Positions 35,788 through 47,985 of a stretch of DNA of 64,000 nucleotides are shown in pieces (positions within the stretch are counted from its first letter, which is position 1; the number at the start of each line of letters is the position of its first letter). The DNA lies in the NCBI GenBank assembly GCA_020284085.1, contig JACEVL010000107.1, positions 58,564 to 122,563 on the forward strand. The letters are read 5' to 3'. The translations under genes were made by a program, and so were the position numbers. A model generated the notes under the pieces. The model saw only the letters and a list, made by a program, of their open reading frames with translations. It ran no database searches and had not been told where the DNA came from. This DNA comes from Aporrectodea caliginosa. Taxonomy: Eukaryota; Annelida; Clitellata; Crassiclitellata; Lumbricidae.

Positions 35788-36107
35788 GTAGACCCCAGTG
35801 TTTTAGTTGTCAAAAACAACTGGGGGTGTCAAAATTTTGGAGATTACCAAATACACGAACACAGGTCTAATTTAAATTTTAATGTTGTCAATATTATACA
35901 TCTGATGACTCATGTGATATCTTAGTTTATTCTATAAATCTATCTAGGCGACAAAACAAGCAAATTTCATAATCACATGGACCAAACACCAGGTTTTTGT
36001 AAAGGCCTAACCCCAAACATATTTTCAGTTACTTAGCTGAGGGGGTTGGAAAGAGAACTAGGGGGTTGAACCCCCAACCCCCGACAACTAAAACACTGGT
36101 AGGCCCT
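35788..36107. mobile_element. hAT-type MITE, 304 bp
   Basis: The element spans 35796-36099, between GTAGACCC (35788-35795) and GTAGGCCC (36100-36107), an 8-bp duplication with one mismatch. Terminal repeats are CAGTGTTTTAGTTGTC and GACAACTAAAACACTG. Non-coding. Confidence 0.9.
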
Positions 36108-36221
36108 AGTAGTAATTTCGGTTTAAGGACACTGTGTGATAACAAAACTCATTAGAGTCGCCATATATTTATTCAAGGCTTGTGACTGGCACTGCCAAAG
36201 TACGAGCAGTGGCGGATTTCA

Positions 36222-36290
36222 GTGGCAATTGGATGGATCCACAGTTTAACGGCAGCTTATGACAACAGAGACCGTTGCCGCCGACACAGA
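36222..36290 (-). repeat. Inverted copy of 19575-19650 block
   Basis: GTTTAACGGCAGCTTATGAC and neighbouring bases match 19600-19630 in inverted orientation. It belongs to the same old repeat family as 20.2-25.4 kb. Confidence 0.5.
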
Positions 36291-37680
36291 TAATTTTTTT
36301 ATGAAACACGTATTCAGGGTGTCTCAGAATTGCATGCCATTATCGATGGTTCAACGACATCTAAATTTCTATATTTTCTAAGTTATGAGCCACGTAGAAT
36401 TTATAGGACGAATAATGCACTTAACATTTGATGAGTTTGGAGCGGACATTTCGAAAGAGATTCCCGCCATGAATGGGTTGACAGTCCAGCAGAGGCGTAG
36501 CTAGGGGGCAGAGGGGACAAGTGTCCCCGGGCGCCAAAGGTAGGGGCGCCAAATTGAGGGTTAAAAATAATAATTTTACTCTTGATTTTTATGCAATTTT
36601 AACTAATTTATACCAAATAAATGTATAAAATTTAATTTTGGTGCCGAAAAATATTCAATTATATCTTTACTATTTACAAACCAGATGTCAGGCATGATTT
36701 TGGCGCCTCATTGGGCCCTAAGGGGTTTCATAAGTTCATATACTCATTACAAATAACAAACCCACTATGCAAGATTGCTAGGTTAGTCATACTCTTTTAA
36801 CCGGCTGGAATGAATAACTGCATTCTGTTGCATCCATGGCCCGATGATCGATGAGAGGGAGGGTGGATGTGTGAAGCATGCTACACTGGGTACGAGTATC
36901 ATCTGTCCGCGTGGAATGTCTGAGAGTTAAGAAATTTAAGCTGACTGAGCCCGCCTTGGATCTTGACGCCAGTGGCTGCCAGGCTGCATCCATGCTCCCC
37001 AGTAAGAAATATTATAACAGACATCGTGTACAAAGGGCGACTGCTGGTGTTGTCTGCTTTATCCATCTTGGTAGCTGAGGGCCACGCCTTCCCAGTGATT
37101 TATTTACTTTATTGGACCAAGAGGTCAAAATTAACTTTCAATAAGAGGCAGTCTCACTGTCCGAGTCAGTTCAGCTATCTTGGATTTCAATACTGAAACA
37201 TTATTAGGATAAAACAAATGTGTGCTATCTGCTGCTGCCTGCTGTAATTTACTTTGAATGCAAATATTAACTTTTTAATTAAAAATAATAAGTCTTGTTA
37301 GTTTAGCCATAATTATGTAACATAGCGCAAATCAACTACGTGTTTTTTTTTATTTATCGACAACAGGTAAGTGTACTGCTATGATATTTGTATGATAAAT
37401 AAATTCCGTCATTAATCTTATAATATCATTGTACCGTTTGTATAAAACTGTATCGTTTGATATTGTAAAAAGTAAGCAGAAAAAGAGTGGCCTCTTAAGC
37501 TAGCCCTGAGGCAGCCGTGGGTAGGCCTATATCGTGTTAGCTACTTCATTTTCTTTGCCGCGGCATATGAGGGTGGGTGTCCAATTCTCTCCCTCGGCGT
37601 CTCAACTTCCCACCGGCAGAATACGGGCAGTGTACTCGTTAATGGTTGAGGGCGCAGGTGGAACAGAAATCTCGAATCAA

Positions 37681-37745
37681 ATACATGCCCTGGCGGGGAT
37701 TTGAACCCCGACCTCTCGACTGACAGTCCAGCGTGCTAGCCACAA
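37681..37745 (-). repeat. tRNA-like sequence (pseudo-tRNA or SINE head)
   Basis: The minus strand reads GTGGCTAGCACGCTGGACTG, then GTCGAGAGGTCGGGGTTCAA and ATCCCCGCC. The B-box GGTTCAAATCC and its TPsiC stem are good. The A-box and acceptor stem are weak. It lies inside the hAT element. Confidence 0.5.
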
Positions 37746-38057
37746 CACTATTGAACAAAAGTAAATATTTACAAATTGTTTTACTACTTAAACTGTAATT
37801 CAATTTTATAAAGATACTATCTTATAGTTAAATAATAGGGGGCGTTAGTCCCGTTACTGTCTTAATTTGTTGTCTTAAAACTTTATTTTCTCACGGGGTT
37901 TGCGAACTGCATGGGTGTGATTGGGTTGTACTTCAAGAGGCGCTTTAGCAGTTGTTAAATGCGATACGATAGGCCTACGATTTTTCAGCCATGCCAGGAA
38001 AAAACCAAGTGGAGCTGAAACAAATTGAAGCTCATTTGTTCATATTTGCGTGCTTCA

Positions 38058-38186
38058 ATGCGACAACATCGTCTCAGCAGTCTTGCTCTTCTGAGCATCG
38101 AAAGAGAAACATTAGAGAACACAAATTTTGACTACGTGATTGACCAGTTTGCGACAGCAAAGTCAATAAAAATTAATCTTTTGTAG
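38058..38186 (+). pseudogene. hAT transposase C-terminal (dimerisation) remnant
   Basis: A 42-codon frame, MRQHRLSSLALLSIERETLE followed by NTNFDYVIDQFATAKSIKIN and LL, ends at TAG. RLSSLALLSIE...FxxVIDxFA is the characteristic end of hAT transposases (the hATC dimerisation region, TTF-type zinc-finger-like branch). No upstream catalytic region is readable. Confidence 0.85.
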
Positions 38187-38618
38187 ACTATTGTGATATG
38201 GCTACGAGACTAAGTAGAGACTAGTAGAGTCAATGTTTTATTTGAATTTATTGACTTTTTAACGCAATCTTTACAATCGTATATAGATTTACAGAACTTA
38301 CGTAGGCTACATAATATTATATTAAACTATAGTCTGTATCTGTAATATTTTATTTCATTAAAATTTAAATTGCCATTCCATGTAGGCTATTTGGAAAATG
38401 CGGAATACAAAAAACAGGGAGGGGCGCCAATTTCATAGTTTGTCCTCTGGCGCAAAATGTCCTAGCTACGCCTCTGCAGTCCAGCACTCTAATACAAGAG
38501 AGGGAGAAGCAGAATCACGGAGAAAGAGGGAGAAAGAGGGTCTGAAGAGTAACTTGGACAGGTTCACGGAGAACAACAGAGATTGGGGCAGATACTGTAC
38601 AGAGGGTGAGAACAGGTA

Positions 38619-38720
38619 CAGAGAGCAGTGGCGACGCCAGGGGGGCTAGGGGGCTTAGCCCCCTAACTGCGGCTCAGCCCCCCAAACAAAAAGTGGGAAA
38701 TCTCTGTCAATGCTTACTTC
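38619..38720 (+). mobile_element. Partial hAT-type end related to 19132-19288
   Basis: It begins CAGTGGCGACGCCAGG at 38627 and contains TAACTGCGGCTCAGCCCCC and AAAGTGGGAAATC, matching the inverted 19132-19288 element. No matching right terminus was found before 39250, so it is truncated or decayed. Confidence 0.6.
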
Positions 38721-39257
38721 ATAATAAGCCAACTGAACAGTGACCAACGGCAACGAAATCATCAACTATTTCAGGCAGTGAGGCAATTATATTACTTGAT
38801 TATGATGGACAGGGTCACAGACTCACAGGGCCTATTTTAATCTTTGGCGATTACATTCTTACTTACTTTACGGTTTCAGTTTCTTATAATTATTATGGTT
38901 GAACTCAAACTTCTGTACAGTATATTGATTCCATTGTCTGCAGGTTTTGTGTCGGGTTTAGAAGAGGGAAGGGATGGAGGCATAGGCGCAACCACCCTAT
39001 GGGACCCGTGGGACGCGTCCCCCCAACTTTCGGGCAGGCTGGGACGGTCCCCCCAACTTTTGAAAATGTTGAGGTAAACAAGAGCCCAAAATGCACTCCA
39101 TTTGGTATTAAATGCTCAAAATTGCGTAGCCCCAGACCCCGTTGGCGGAGCTTACGACGCTCCCCCGTATCCCTATAGTCCTTAGGGGCTTCTTGCTTAT
39201 GTACAAAGAAAACGATAATTAGAAGAAAATTAAGTCAACTAGAAAACATGTCTAACT

Positions 39258-41996
39258 GTACAACATCCTAGCTAAGAAGCCACGCCTGGTAAGGGAATCA
39301 AATCTAGGGAGAACACGGTTATGTGAGCGTGGGCGCAGGTCATGACCAGTGCAATTGACAGGGGAGAAGGTCGTGGAGGGTGTGGCTAGTATTTGTTAAG
39401 ATGTTTCTAAATAGGTCAATATCAGCTTTTTTGCAAAGCTCCTCAAAAGTGGGGAAAGATTTAGGTAGGAAACCCAGGCGTAACAACTTGCGGACCAGCG
39501 CGCTCAAAGAGTCAAGTTCCTGCTTACTGGCGAAGCCATACCATACTTGGGAACAGTAAAGCATGCGGTTGATAGTGGTAGACCTGACCACATCATGAAG
39601 CCTGACCCCTGAAAGCCCATGTGAAATCAAAATACGATGGGCATAGAGAGATTGCTTGGCCCGAATGCAAAGTCTTCAGCGCAAGGCTGAGATTTTTCAT
39701 ATAGCGCCAGTAGTGCCTATAGTGAAAATAACGCAAGATGTCCGCAGAATATCAGCAAGTTTACAGGACCCATGCCAGAACCCTGAATTATACTGGCATT
39801 GATTTCAGCCAGTGCAGATAAAAGTCCACGGAACTTGGTGCAATGACTACGATTGCTCAGGAGGGAGATAATCCAGTTGAATATATTAGCTGGGATAGGC
39901 AGAGAGGTCAATTGTTCAGCCAAGTATGAGTGTCTGACCGTATCAAAGGCCTTAGAAAAATCTAGAGAAATCACACGGACATAGGGTTCAGAATTAAGCG
40001 AGCTGAGAATGAAGTCAGAAATGGCTATAAGAGCGGCAGAGGTAGAACCAGATGGCCTGAAGGCGAATTGGTCAGCAAATGGACGGTTCAGTTCGTGATT
40101 AGTGAGGATGGGATAGATATATAGGCGCACTACAAGTTTTTCTAACAATCTGCATAATACCGGCGTTATGGAAATGGGTCGGTAATCAGCCTCAGTAGCA
40201 GGGCAAGGGATCTTAAGGATAGTAGTAATACAACTAGACTACCATTGGTCAGGGACAGAGGAGTTTTGCAACGAGAGGTTGAATAAATATGTAATTGGTT
40301 CAGCCAAAAGATGGGCCATGTTAGAAAGGAGCCAGAGTGGGATCAAGTCGGGACCAGTGGAGCAACCACGAATGGAGGATAGGACAGTGTAAGTGCCAAG
40401 AACCCCAAATTTTGGCGGGCAGGATTCAGACCCCGCAATCGAGCTCCGCATAGTTGGTTGAAGGTATTGGACATCAGTCGAGATATCTCGATAATGTTGG
40501 TTAAGAGTTTCTGAGTTAATATGACTAGAAGTAGAATCATTGTTAGATTCACGCCCATTTCTTAGGCGGTTAACCTCAGACCACAGTTTCTTTGTACCCC
40601 TACATAATCCGTTGAAGGAGGATACATTGCTCTTCGTGATGAAACAGTTGATGCGGTCGGCAATAGCTGCAACCGCCTCTGAATGGCCACGTCTGAATAG
40701 TCGGTTGCGCTTTCGCAGGAGATATTTGAGGAAAGGCGTCATGTACGATGGATCACGTTCTTTGATAGTGATCTTTTTGATAGGAAAGATACGATCTGTC
40801 GCAGTTCGTATGGTTGAGTAGAATTCATCAAAGGATTCTTGAGTGGATTGGCAGCAGTACATGGTGTTCCAGTTGACATCAGCTAGGTAATTTTGCATCC
40901 GAAGCATTCGGTCAGGAGTACGGATACGTATCTCACACACACGGCGGTCAGTAGGTGGCGGAGCTGCACGATCAAGAGAAGTCATCAGAACGGCTGAGTG
41001 ACGGGTTTTGACTGAAGATTTAGTAGCGGAGCATACGCAGTCTAGGCGTTCCGAACAATAAACACGATCGAGCGGGTGGCCCTCATGAGTCGGGCCCTCA
41101 AAAACGACATGAAGGCCCATTTGAAGGAGGAGTAGAGATGGAAGTTGGTTGAAGTCACCAGCAAGTAGTATGGTAGAATCCTGCGGTTGTGCAGAAATCG
41201 AATCTAGCGTCTGTTCAAGATAAGAAGTGAGGGTGTCAAGTTCATATATGGGTTTTGGTGGATGGTACAGTCCACCAATGAAGAAAACCCTGGATCCAAA
41301 TGTCACATTGATCCATAACAATTCAATATCAGGTCCACAAGGAACTGCAGGGATGAATTTGGAAGGTCTTAAAGTTGATTTGCAGTAGATGGCTATGCCG
41401 CCGCCTCTCCTTTTCGTCCTGTCTCGGCGAAATAGAGTGTAGCCTGTAATACCGAAGAAGGAATCATCATGGTGAGGTTTTAGCCAGCTTTCTACCACGA
41501 TGGCTACATCAGGGGGAAATGAGGTGAGGTCTGCTGTAAGATGATCAATAGCGTGCGGTTTCGCGATGCTGGTAGGATTCAGCAGAAGGAGCGAGGGAAA
41601 ATCTTTGGAAGGAGAGGGAGAGGCTGATGTTGTAGGAGACCTCTCATCTATCACCATGGTAGGATATGTCAAGGTACGAGCGAACGGAGTTTTGAAGAAG
41701 TTGATCCTGGTAGTCTGCGTCGTCCGCACCGGAATTGTCATAACATCGTTGTGAAGAACTGCGAACGGTCCTTTAATTTCACACTGCCGATGGGAACTCG
41801 CCAACCGACGGGAAATTACTCGATGCCCCGCCCTACTACCTCTGTATCGTAGAATACCAGCCTCGGCCAATCGACGGAGGAGGTCATAGTTTTGGAAGCT
41901 GAAGTCACAGTTGAGCGCATCCAGGCGGCCTTGGTGTCTCCCTCCGAGAGCCAAGAGCTCACGGCTAGTGTACGTGTGTGCATCGCGGTTCTTCAT
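39258..41996 (-). mobile_element. Non-LTR retrotransposon with endonuclease and partial reverse transcriptase
   Basis: The minus-strand frame 41996-40239 (585 codons) begins MKNRDAHTYTSRELLALGG and has RYRGSRAGHR near residue 55. An exonuclease-endonuclease-phosphatase domain follows (about residues 130-340): AIVVESWLKPHHDDSF, RRGGGIAIYCKS, AGDFNQLP, and a closing RHSAV where DHSPV-type is usual. One in-frame TAG (40239-40241) separates it from the same-frame continuation. That part encodes reverse transcriptase start motifs RPISITPVLCRLLEKLVV, QFAFRPSGSTSAAL and VISLDFSKAFDTVRHSYLA. After IQGSGMGP an internal deletion removes the YADD box. The post-RT part (39630-39258) ends RPRSHNRVLPRFDSLTRRGF-like. 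It looks like an L2/CR1-like or related clade and is inactive. Confidence 0.9.
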
Positions 41997-43284
41997 GCAA
42001 CAATTTCGTTACCTCTTACTTCCATAACTTTACTTTTTAAATCAATTCCCTCAGTGTTAGTTATTCCTTAGTAGATTAGTTCAGTTATAACAGCTCTGAG
42101 CGGTAGATCCAGGTAGTCATCAGGCAGATTAACAACTCTTAATTCAAGCAATCCAGCAGTCTCTATGATCGTTTTAATTATAATTCTTCACATAAATTTC
42201 TCGCATAGATAGAATTATAGAGAAGCATCTTCATAACGTCATTCCGTCCTATAAAGATTGACCATTTTGTTGACTTGAATTTAAAATCTTTAATCGGGAG
42301 TGAAAATTCCGTAAGTCGTTACTGGGCCGTACACAATCTTAGTTAATCCGTCAAGCCCCGCTGTACGTCTTACATTTAATGATTTAGCAACCTTTTATTT
42401 ACAAAACTCTAACCGCAGGCCCAATCCAAAGACCAAGTCATGCTAGAGTATCCGAAAGTGTAGCATGCAAAACCCAAAATTCCAAAAAAAACATTTTAAA
42501 AAGCTAAAAGTGATAGACGTAATCGCTTATTATATTCAACCAAACAGCCGGAAACTCGACATTTGAAAGGTTAAGTGTGCATATATTGTTCAGCAATTGT
42601 GCAAAACTCAACGCGATCCATTTTCAACTCCATTTAAAGTATTTTTAATGGAATATTATGAATTTTCATCGCATTCAAACCCAGTAGTTCCAACAAGGTG
42701 AAGGTCAAGCTGAGCCTGCAAGCCAAAAGATTTAAATGGGACAGTCACGCGCCATGCTTTCAACCAATGAGGCTGCAGTATTCTGATCACGTGTCTGACC
42801 TAGCAAGCAGAGTTTGCACAAAAATATTATTATTTATTATAATCCGACCAATCATACGTCTATAATAATTCATTAGCCTAATTTATGTGACCATATTAAG
42901 AAACTAGAAAGGTCGATCTTTCCGGCGATACCATTTTCAGTAGGGATGTCAGGTTATTACCCGGCATAACATGACGTCGAAAACAGGCTAAAATGTAAAC
43001 TTTTGAGTTAAAAATTGCTGGAATAAATTCAAATAACAATTAATTAATAATATTTGCCATCGGAACTTCCTTATTAAATTAAGAAAATATGAAGATGAGA
43101 TGCCATACTAAACGAAAATGCAAAAAAGTGAAAATCGACCCGATGACCCCTTTTGAGAGAAAATCGCCTATATCTCGTAATTATGACCAGCGACATAAGC
43201 CTCATTTTGTGAGATCGCCTCACATATACATCAAAATAGGAACATATTATAACCCCTTTACAAAATCACTCCATTGGCTTACGG
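41997..43284. other. No gene seen; possibly LINE 5' region then unique DNA
   Basis: The first few hundred bases may be the LINE's 5' untranslated region. The rest is AT-rich. One 71-codon frame at 43089 is basic and unlike any family I know. Confidence 0.4.
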
Positions 43285-43560
43285 TTTGGCATAAGAATTT
43301 TTGATAAATAGAATTTTTGATAAATAGAAGTGAGATTGATGAAAAGAATCTTTGCTTAAATAGATGCTGGATTGAAGAAAAATAACTCTTAATTAAATAG
43401 AAGTTGCATTCATGAAGAATAATTGTTAAATAGAAGCTCGATGGATCAAACGAATTCATACCCAAAATGGAAATTGGGTTGATGAAAAGGATTCTTGCCA
43501 AAGTAGAAGTTGGATTGATGAAAATAGTAATGCTATTTGGGCAAATAATTTATGACACGA
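43285..43560 (+). repeat. Array of the ~40-bp GGATTGATGAAAA repeat
   Basis: Five to six degenerate units of AAATAGAAGTTGGATTGATG then AAAATAATTCTTG-like, all in one orientation. It is followed by CAAATAATTTATGACACGAA and ATTACACATTTACC, as in the large inverted-array elements. This looks like a partial copy of that family. Confidence 0.75.
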
Positions 43561-43787
43561 AATTACACATTTACCGAGTAAAATATGCTAACATGGAGTT
43601 TTACTCTATCATAGATAGCCCTTAAGTCGACCGACTCAACCACCTTATATGACTATGAAGCATTAGTAAAAATAGTTTACGATAGCAGCTGTTGATTTGG
43701 TGGTTTTCTTTAATTAGTCAAAAAACTGCCACCAGCGTTTATGTCTGAAGTTAATACAAAGTTAATCAGTCATCTTCATTGACTGCA

Positions 43788-44010
43788 GAATTCCAAAAGA
43801 AAAAAATTGGATAATCCCGAACGTAGTTTAGGTTGGTAAATAGTGTAGTCCAAAAATATTAGAGTTTGGAAATTCAACCCTCCACAAGGCTGCCCTTGTT
43901 CCATAATATGATATTAGTGATTTATTTGCCAAGTTTGAACAAAATTAAACAATATTTACTGGTACCAACTTTCTGCAACTTTTAATTAAACATCGACAAA
44001 TTTAAAAAAA
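43788..44010 (+). repeat. ~220-bp direct repeat, left copy
   Basis: From GCAGAATTCCAAAAGAAAAA to TTAATTAAACATCGACA this is nearly identical to 45239-45460, in the same orientation and about 1.45 kb away. A LINE fragment and ~180 bp of AT-rich DNA lie between. Part (GTAGTTTAGGTTGGTAAAT) also occurs near 16553. Confidence 0.85.
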
Positions 44011-44209
44011 AATTTTCGACACTACATCAAGTACAATTATCAGCTTTAAACAGATTTTGTCATTAAAAATAAGAATCTGTCTATAAAGGCTATTGAATTA
44101 ATGTAAAATCAATTACAGTTTTACAAAAATTGAATTATAAAATGAAAAATTGTATATGTTCTTTATTGTTCTTAAAATTTGAGACTGATAACTGCTTTCG
44201 TTGGAATTG

Positions 44210-45236
44210 TATTATTATTATTATTATTAAATAAATTTGTAACGCGCGCAAGGTCACACCGAAATGTGAATCTGAGGAGCGGATAGTCAGCCACCAGGTG
44301 AAGATGCACTTAGATTTCTAAATCAATGCAAAAGCCAAGGAGAAATAGTGAGTTTTGAGTCGCATTTTTGAAGGAAGAAAGTGCAAAGTTGAGCTACGAA
44401 GAGAAAGTGGTAGTCGATTCCATTCCTTTGGAGCAGAGGCGTGGAATGCACGAGAGCCCATAACTGTTCTGCATCGTGGCTCAGCTAGAAGACCCTGTAC
44501 CTGATGATCGCAGGCTACGAGGAGGGATGTAAGGAGTTAGTAGTGCATGAATATAGGTAGGTGTGCTGGTGCTAAGGGCTTTGTAGGTCAAACAGGCCAA
44601 TTTAAATTTTATTCTGAATTCAACAGGAAGCCAATGCAGCTCGTGGAGTAGGACTGAGGAGCATGTTCGTAGTGGGACACACATCACTACACGAGCTATG
44701 GAGTTTTGGATTCGTTGCAGCCTTTTGAGTTCAAGGTCTGATACACCCACAAAAAGGGAATTTAGCATAATCAAGACGAGAGGATAAGAGTGAACAGGCT
44801 ATAGTTTGAGACATATTCTTAGTTAGAGCCGACCTGATGTGACGTATTGCCCTGATGTGATAGAAAACAAGATTTACAAAGATTTGTTATGTGTGGTCGG
44901 AATGTAAGGTTACTGTCCAGGGTTACCCCAAGTGTTTTGACACAGTATCTAAAAGATAGCACAGCAGTGCCTGCGAGGTCGACACTAGAAAGTGAAGGAA
45001 AAGAACGCAGGCGTTGGCCTGAACCAAACAGAATAATATTGCTTCAGACTTGTTTGGGTTTATGGCCAAACCATTGAAACATAACCATGCGTACATAGAT
45101 GAGAGGCACTCTTCAAGTTTTAGTTTACCAGACTGGTCAGTGTGTGACAGAGCAATATGTAGCTGAGTATCATCCGCGTACTGTTGCAATTGGATTCCAA
45201 AGTGCTTAGCTATATGACTAATTGGGGAAGTAAAGA
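44210..45236 (-). mobile_element. 5'-truncated LINE with YADD reverse transcriptase motif
   Basis: Minus-strand frames between 45236 and 44257 encode SPISHIAKHFGIQLQQYADD (catalytic YADD box), LEECLSSMYAWLCFNGLAIN and NPNKSEAILF. After frame changes come LNSLFVGVSDLELKRLQRIQ, NSIARVV and LHELHWLPVEFRIKFKLACL. This is a CR1/L2-type reverse transcriptase from the catalytic motif to the C-terminus. An (ATT)n stretch at 44205-44230 marks the 3' tail. Frameshifts show it is dead. Confidence 0.88.
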
Positions 45237-45238
45237 CT

Positions 45239-45460
45239 GCAGAATTCCAAAAGAAAAAATAGGATAATCCCGTACGTAGTTTAGGTTGGTAAATAGTGTA
45301 GTCCAAAAATATTAAGTTTGGAAATTCAATTCTCCACAAGGCTGCCCTTGTTCCATATGATACTAGTGATTTATTTGCCAAGTTTGAACAAAATTAAACA
45401 ATATTTACTGGTACCAACTTTCTGCAACTTTTTAATTAAACATCGACATATTAAAAAATT
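45239..45460 (+). repeat. ~220-bp direct repeat, right copy
   Basis: Same sequence as 43788-44010 with a few small indels. It abuts the truncated 5' edge of the LINE fragment. Confidence 0.85.
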
Positions 45461-46109
45461 TGTAAATTTTGTAAATTCTCTTCGGTGGTTGGACACTAGC
45501 TGCACTAGATATTGCTTTTGAGTTTCATGATTCATCCTTTGTCAGGGCTGCGTTATATGATTGGATAAGTGCAATCCCTTTTTCTGTACAATCATTTACG
45601 ACCCAGAGTAGTCTCGACCTTTTCTTTGTGCGCCTGAAAGCCTTTGGTCTGATGGCCAAAGAGCCGAACCGGCTCTTTTGGCCATCGGACATGGCTTCTT
45701 TCGTGGCCATTTATTGTGAGCAGATTGGAAACAGATGGAATGATGGAAGTCTCTTGGGTGCTCTTAACACACTTTTACTTTTTCCTTTCTGGATGCTTGC
45801 TGGGCATTTCTAAAGTTTTTCCGTGTCTCCTTATTCGTCTAACATTTGTCTATGCAAGACGTGCTGGAAGTTGATGTGTCTTCTTTTTGCATCTTGATAA
45901 ATATTTTGTCTTTCTCATTTTCATGGCATGAACAGCATCTTGTTCATCCAGATTGGCCTTAGTCAACCGGTGCTTTTTTAACAAAACAATCCTCGTCGTA
46001 CATTTTGCAGAGCTTTCTTACTACACAGTCTGCTTATATAGTAAGATATATAAAGTGTAAGAAAAAAGAAAGAAATTAAACTTCTGCAATTCAAAAAGAA
46101 GCACATAGC
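45461..46109. other. No recognised gene; long hairpin at 45651-45686
   Basis: GATGGCCAAAGAGCCG (45651-45666) pairs with CGGCTCTTTTGGCCATC (45670-45686) across a 3-base loop with a single bulged T. A 61-codon frame through it (45628-45813) resembles nothing known. Confidence 0.5.
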
Positions 46110-46305
46110 TATTTGGATTTATGTTAACATACAACCATCACTTGTGTAATTATGCTAATATACAACCGTCACATCTGGAAATATGCTAACATACAAACCT
46201 CACATCTGGAAATATGTTTACTAACAACCCTTAAAACTGGAATTATAATAAAATAAAACCCTCACCTCTGGAATTATACTAACATACAACCCTCACATTA
46301 TTACA
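46110..46305. repeat. ~40-bp degenerate tandem repeat, five units
   Basis: The unit is approximately ACATACAACCCTCACATCTG followed by GAAATATGCTA. The five units are spaced about 37-40 bp apart and diverge from one another. Confidence 0.75.
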
Positions 46306-47227
46306 TGAAAAATTACAATTTCATTTATATTTAGAATACAATTATTATTCATTTATTTCATGTCAACAATCTATCTGAAGGAAATAAACTGAGCGAATAT
46401 CAAGTCAGTTAATAAATCACAATCATCTGCATCTATCGACCTAGATGACATCCATAAAACAAGAACCCATTTTCAACCATACACATTTGCAGAACTAGAC
46501 AACCTGCATTTTAGCAGCAAATTTTATTATTGCATTGAACGTATCCTGTATTTTAGCATATTTAATTAGTTCTCATATGTGGCTGCATAAATGGAAGTTG
46601 GAATGATGAAAATAATTCTTTGTGTAAATAGAAGTTGCACCAGTTGCTGAAACAAATTCTTTGTGTGAATAGAAGTTGGACTGATGAAAAGAATTAGTTG
46701 GATTGATGAAAAGACTTCCTTGTGTAATCAGGAACTTGATAGATGAAAACAATTTTTGTGTTAAATCGAATCTGGATTGATGAACACAATTTTTGTGTCA
46801 AAATGGAAGTTGGATTGATTGAAAGAATTTTTATGTAAACACAGAAGTTGGATTGATGAAAAGAACTTTTGCAATAAATGGAAGTTGGATTGATGAAAAT
46901 AGCTTCTTGTTAAACTAGAAATTAATATTTGAACAAATAGAAGTTGAACTGATGACAGTAATCATAAAATCATTGAAATAATTAAATATGCTATTACTTT
47001 TCACTGTTAGAAACAAGAACAAAATACGCTAAAATGCAGGTTTGCTTGTACAACTAATGGTAAAGCCTAAGATTGCTTAATCGGGTAATTTCAGAGTCCA
47101 GCTTCTTAATTATTCGCCCACTGTAGAATTATTAGTGTTCACAAATCCAACTAATAATGGCGTGAAGAACAGTAGGAAGCTGGATCGCTTCCCGCACCCT
47201 CCCAAAGGTCCACTCAGCCTATCATTT

Positions 47228-47412
47228 GCGAGATGGCGCATTGGTAAAATGAGATGTATTTCGTGATGGGCGCCTTGCATGGCTGCCGTATAGTTAAATT
47301 CGACTCTTGTAAAAACTTGTGATCATCATCCGTTCATACTGATTTGTAATCATCCTGCGTAATTGTCAGTTTGAATTAATAAAGAATATATTGTTATTAT
47401 TATTATTATTAA
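47228..47412 (+). mobile_element. Degenerate tRNA-derived SINE with ATT tail
   Basis: It starts with ATGGCGCATTGGTAAAATGA (A-box-like). It ends TTGAATTAATAAAGAATATA then TTATTATTATT. The B-box region is poor, and it may be a variant or decayed copy of the SINE family at 62296. Confidence 0.55.
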
Positions 47413-47753
47413 TAATTTAATATTATTATTAAGGTTCTGTTAAACAACCCAACTTCTATTTAGGCAGCAATCCTTTTAATCAATTCAGCCTTCATTTGCG
47501 AAACACTTATTTTTTTTATCAAACCCAGCTTCTGTTTAAACAACAATTATTTTTCATCAAACCGACTTCTATTTAACATGAATTCTTTTTATCAATCCAA
47601 CTTGTATTCGACCAACGCTTAAACCCATGCAATGGCGAATAATTTACGACGCTAAACTACACGTTTACCGCAAATACATTAAAATGCAGGTCTTCTTGTA
47701 GAACTGATGGTAACGCGTAAGATCGCTTAATTGCCCGACTTTACATTATTTAT

Positions 47754-47985
47754 TGGGGGCCGGTGGCGCGTTGGATAAGAGCTGGCGTGGAGAGCGAGAG
47801 GTACTGAGTTCGAGCCCCGTAGGGCGGATATGCTTTGTAGGCTGCTATTAGCGCCATTCTATTGCAGGCTGTCTGTTCTGTTAGTAGTTAAGAATTGTTT
47901 CAATTGCATAATTGTACACTGTGATCATTCTGCGTTGTGTCAGTTTGAAATTAAACGAAGATTATTATTATTATTATTATTATTT
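47754..47985 (+). mobile_element. tRNA-derived SINE with (ATT)n tail
   Basis: A-box region TGGCGCGTTGGATAAGAGC, B-box GAGTTCGAGCCCC, the body GCTTTGTAGGCTGCTATTAG, and an ATT-repeat tail. It belongs to the same family as 53119, 54873, 55874 and 62296, with a somewhat different 3' part. It is inserted in the large inverted-array element. Confidence 0.85.

Larger units (their letters stand above)
36482..38484 (+). mobile_element. hAT-type element, 1,987 bp, with transposase remnant
   Basis: The element spans 36490-38476, with a perfect 8-bp duplication CAGTCCAG (36482-36489 and 38477-38484). Terminal repeats are CAGAGGCGTAGCTAGG and CCTAGCTACGCCTCTG. Inside are a C-terminal transposase remnant (38058-38186) and a tRNA-like repeat on the minus strand (37681-37745). 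The rest is decayed and non-coding, so it is immobile by itself. Confidence 0.93.

Noticed and set aside
43788..45460. Direct repeats as LTRs of a retrovirus-like element
   Set aside because: No TG...CA ends, primer-binding site or gag/pol domains; the interior is a non-LTR reverse transcriptase fragment.
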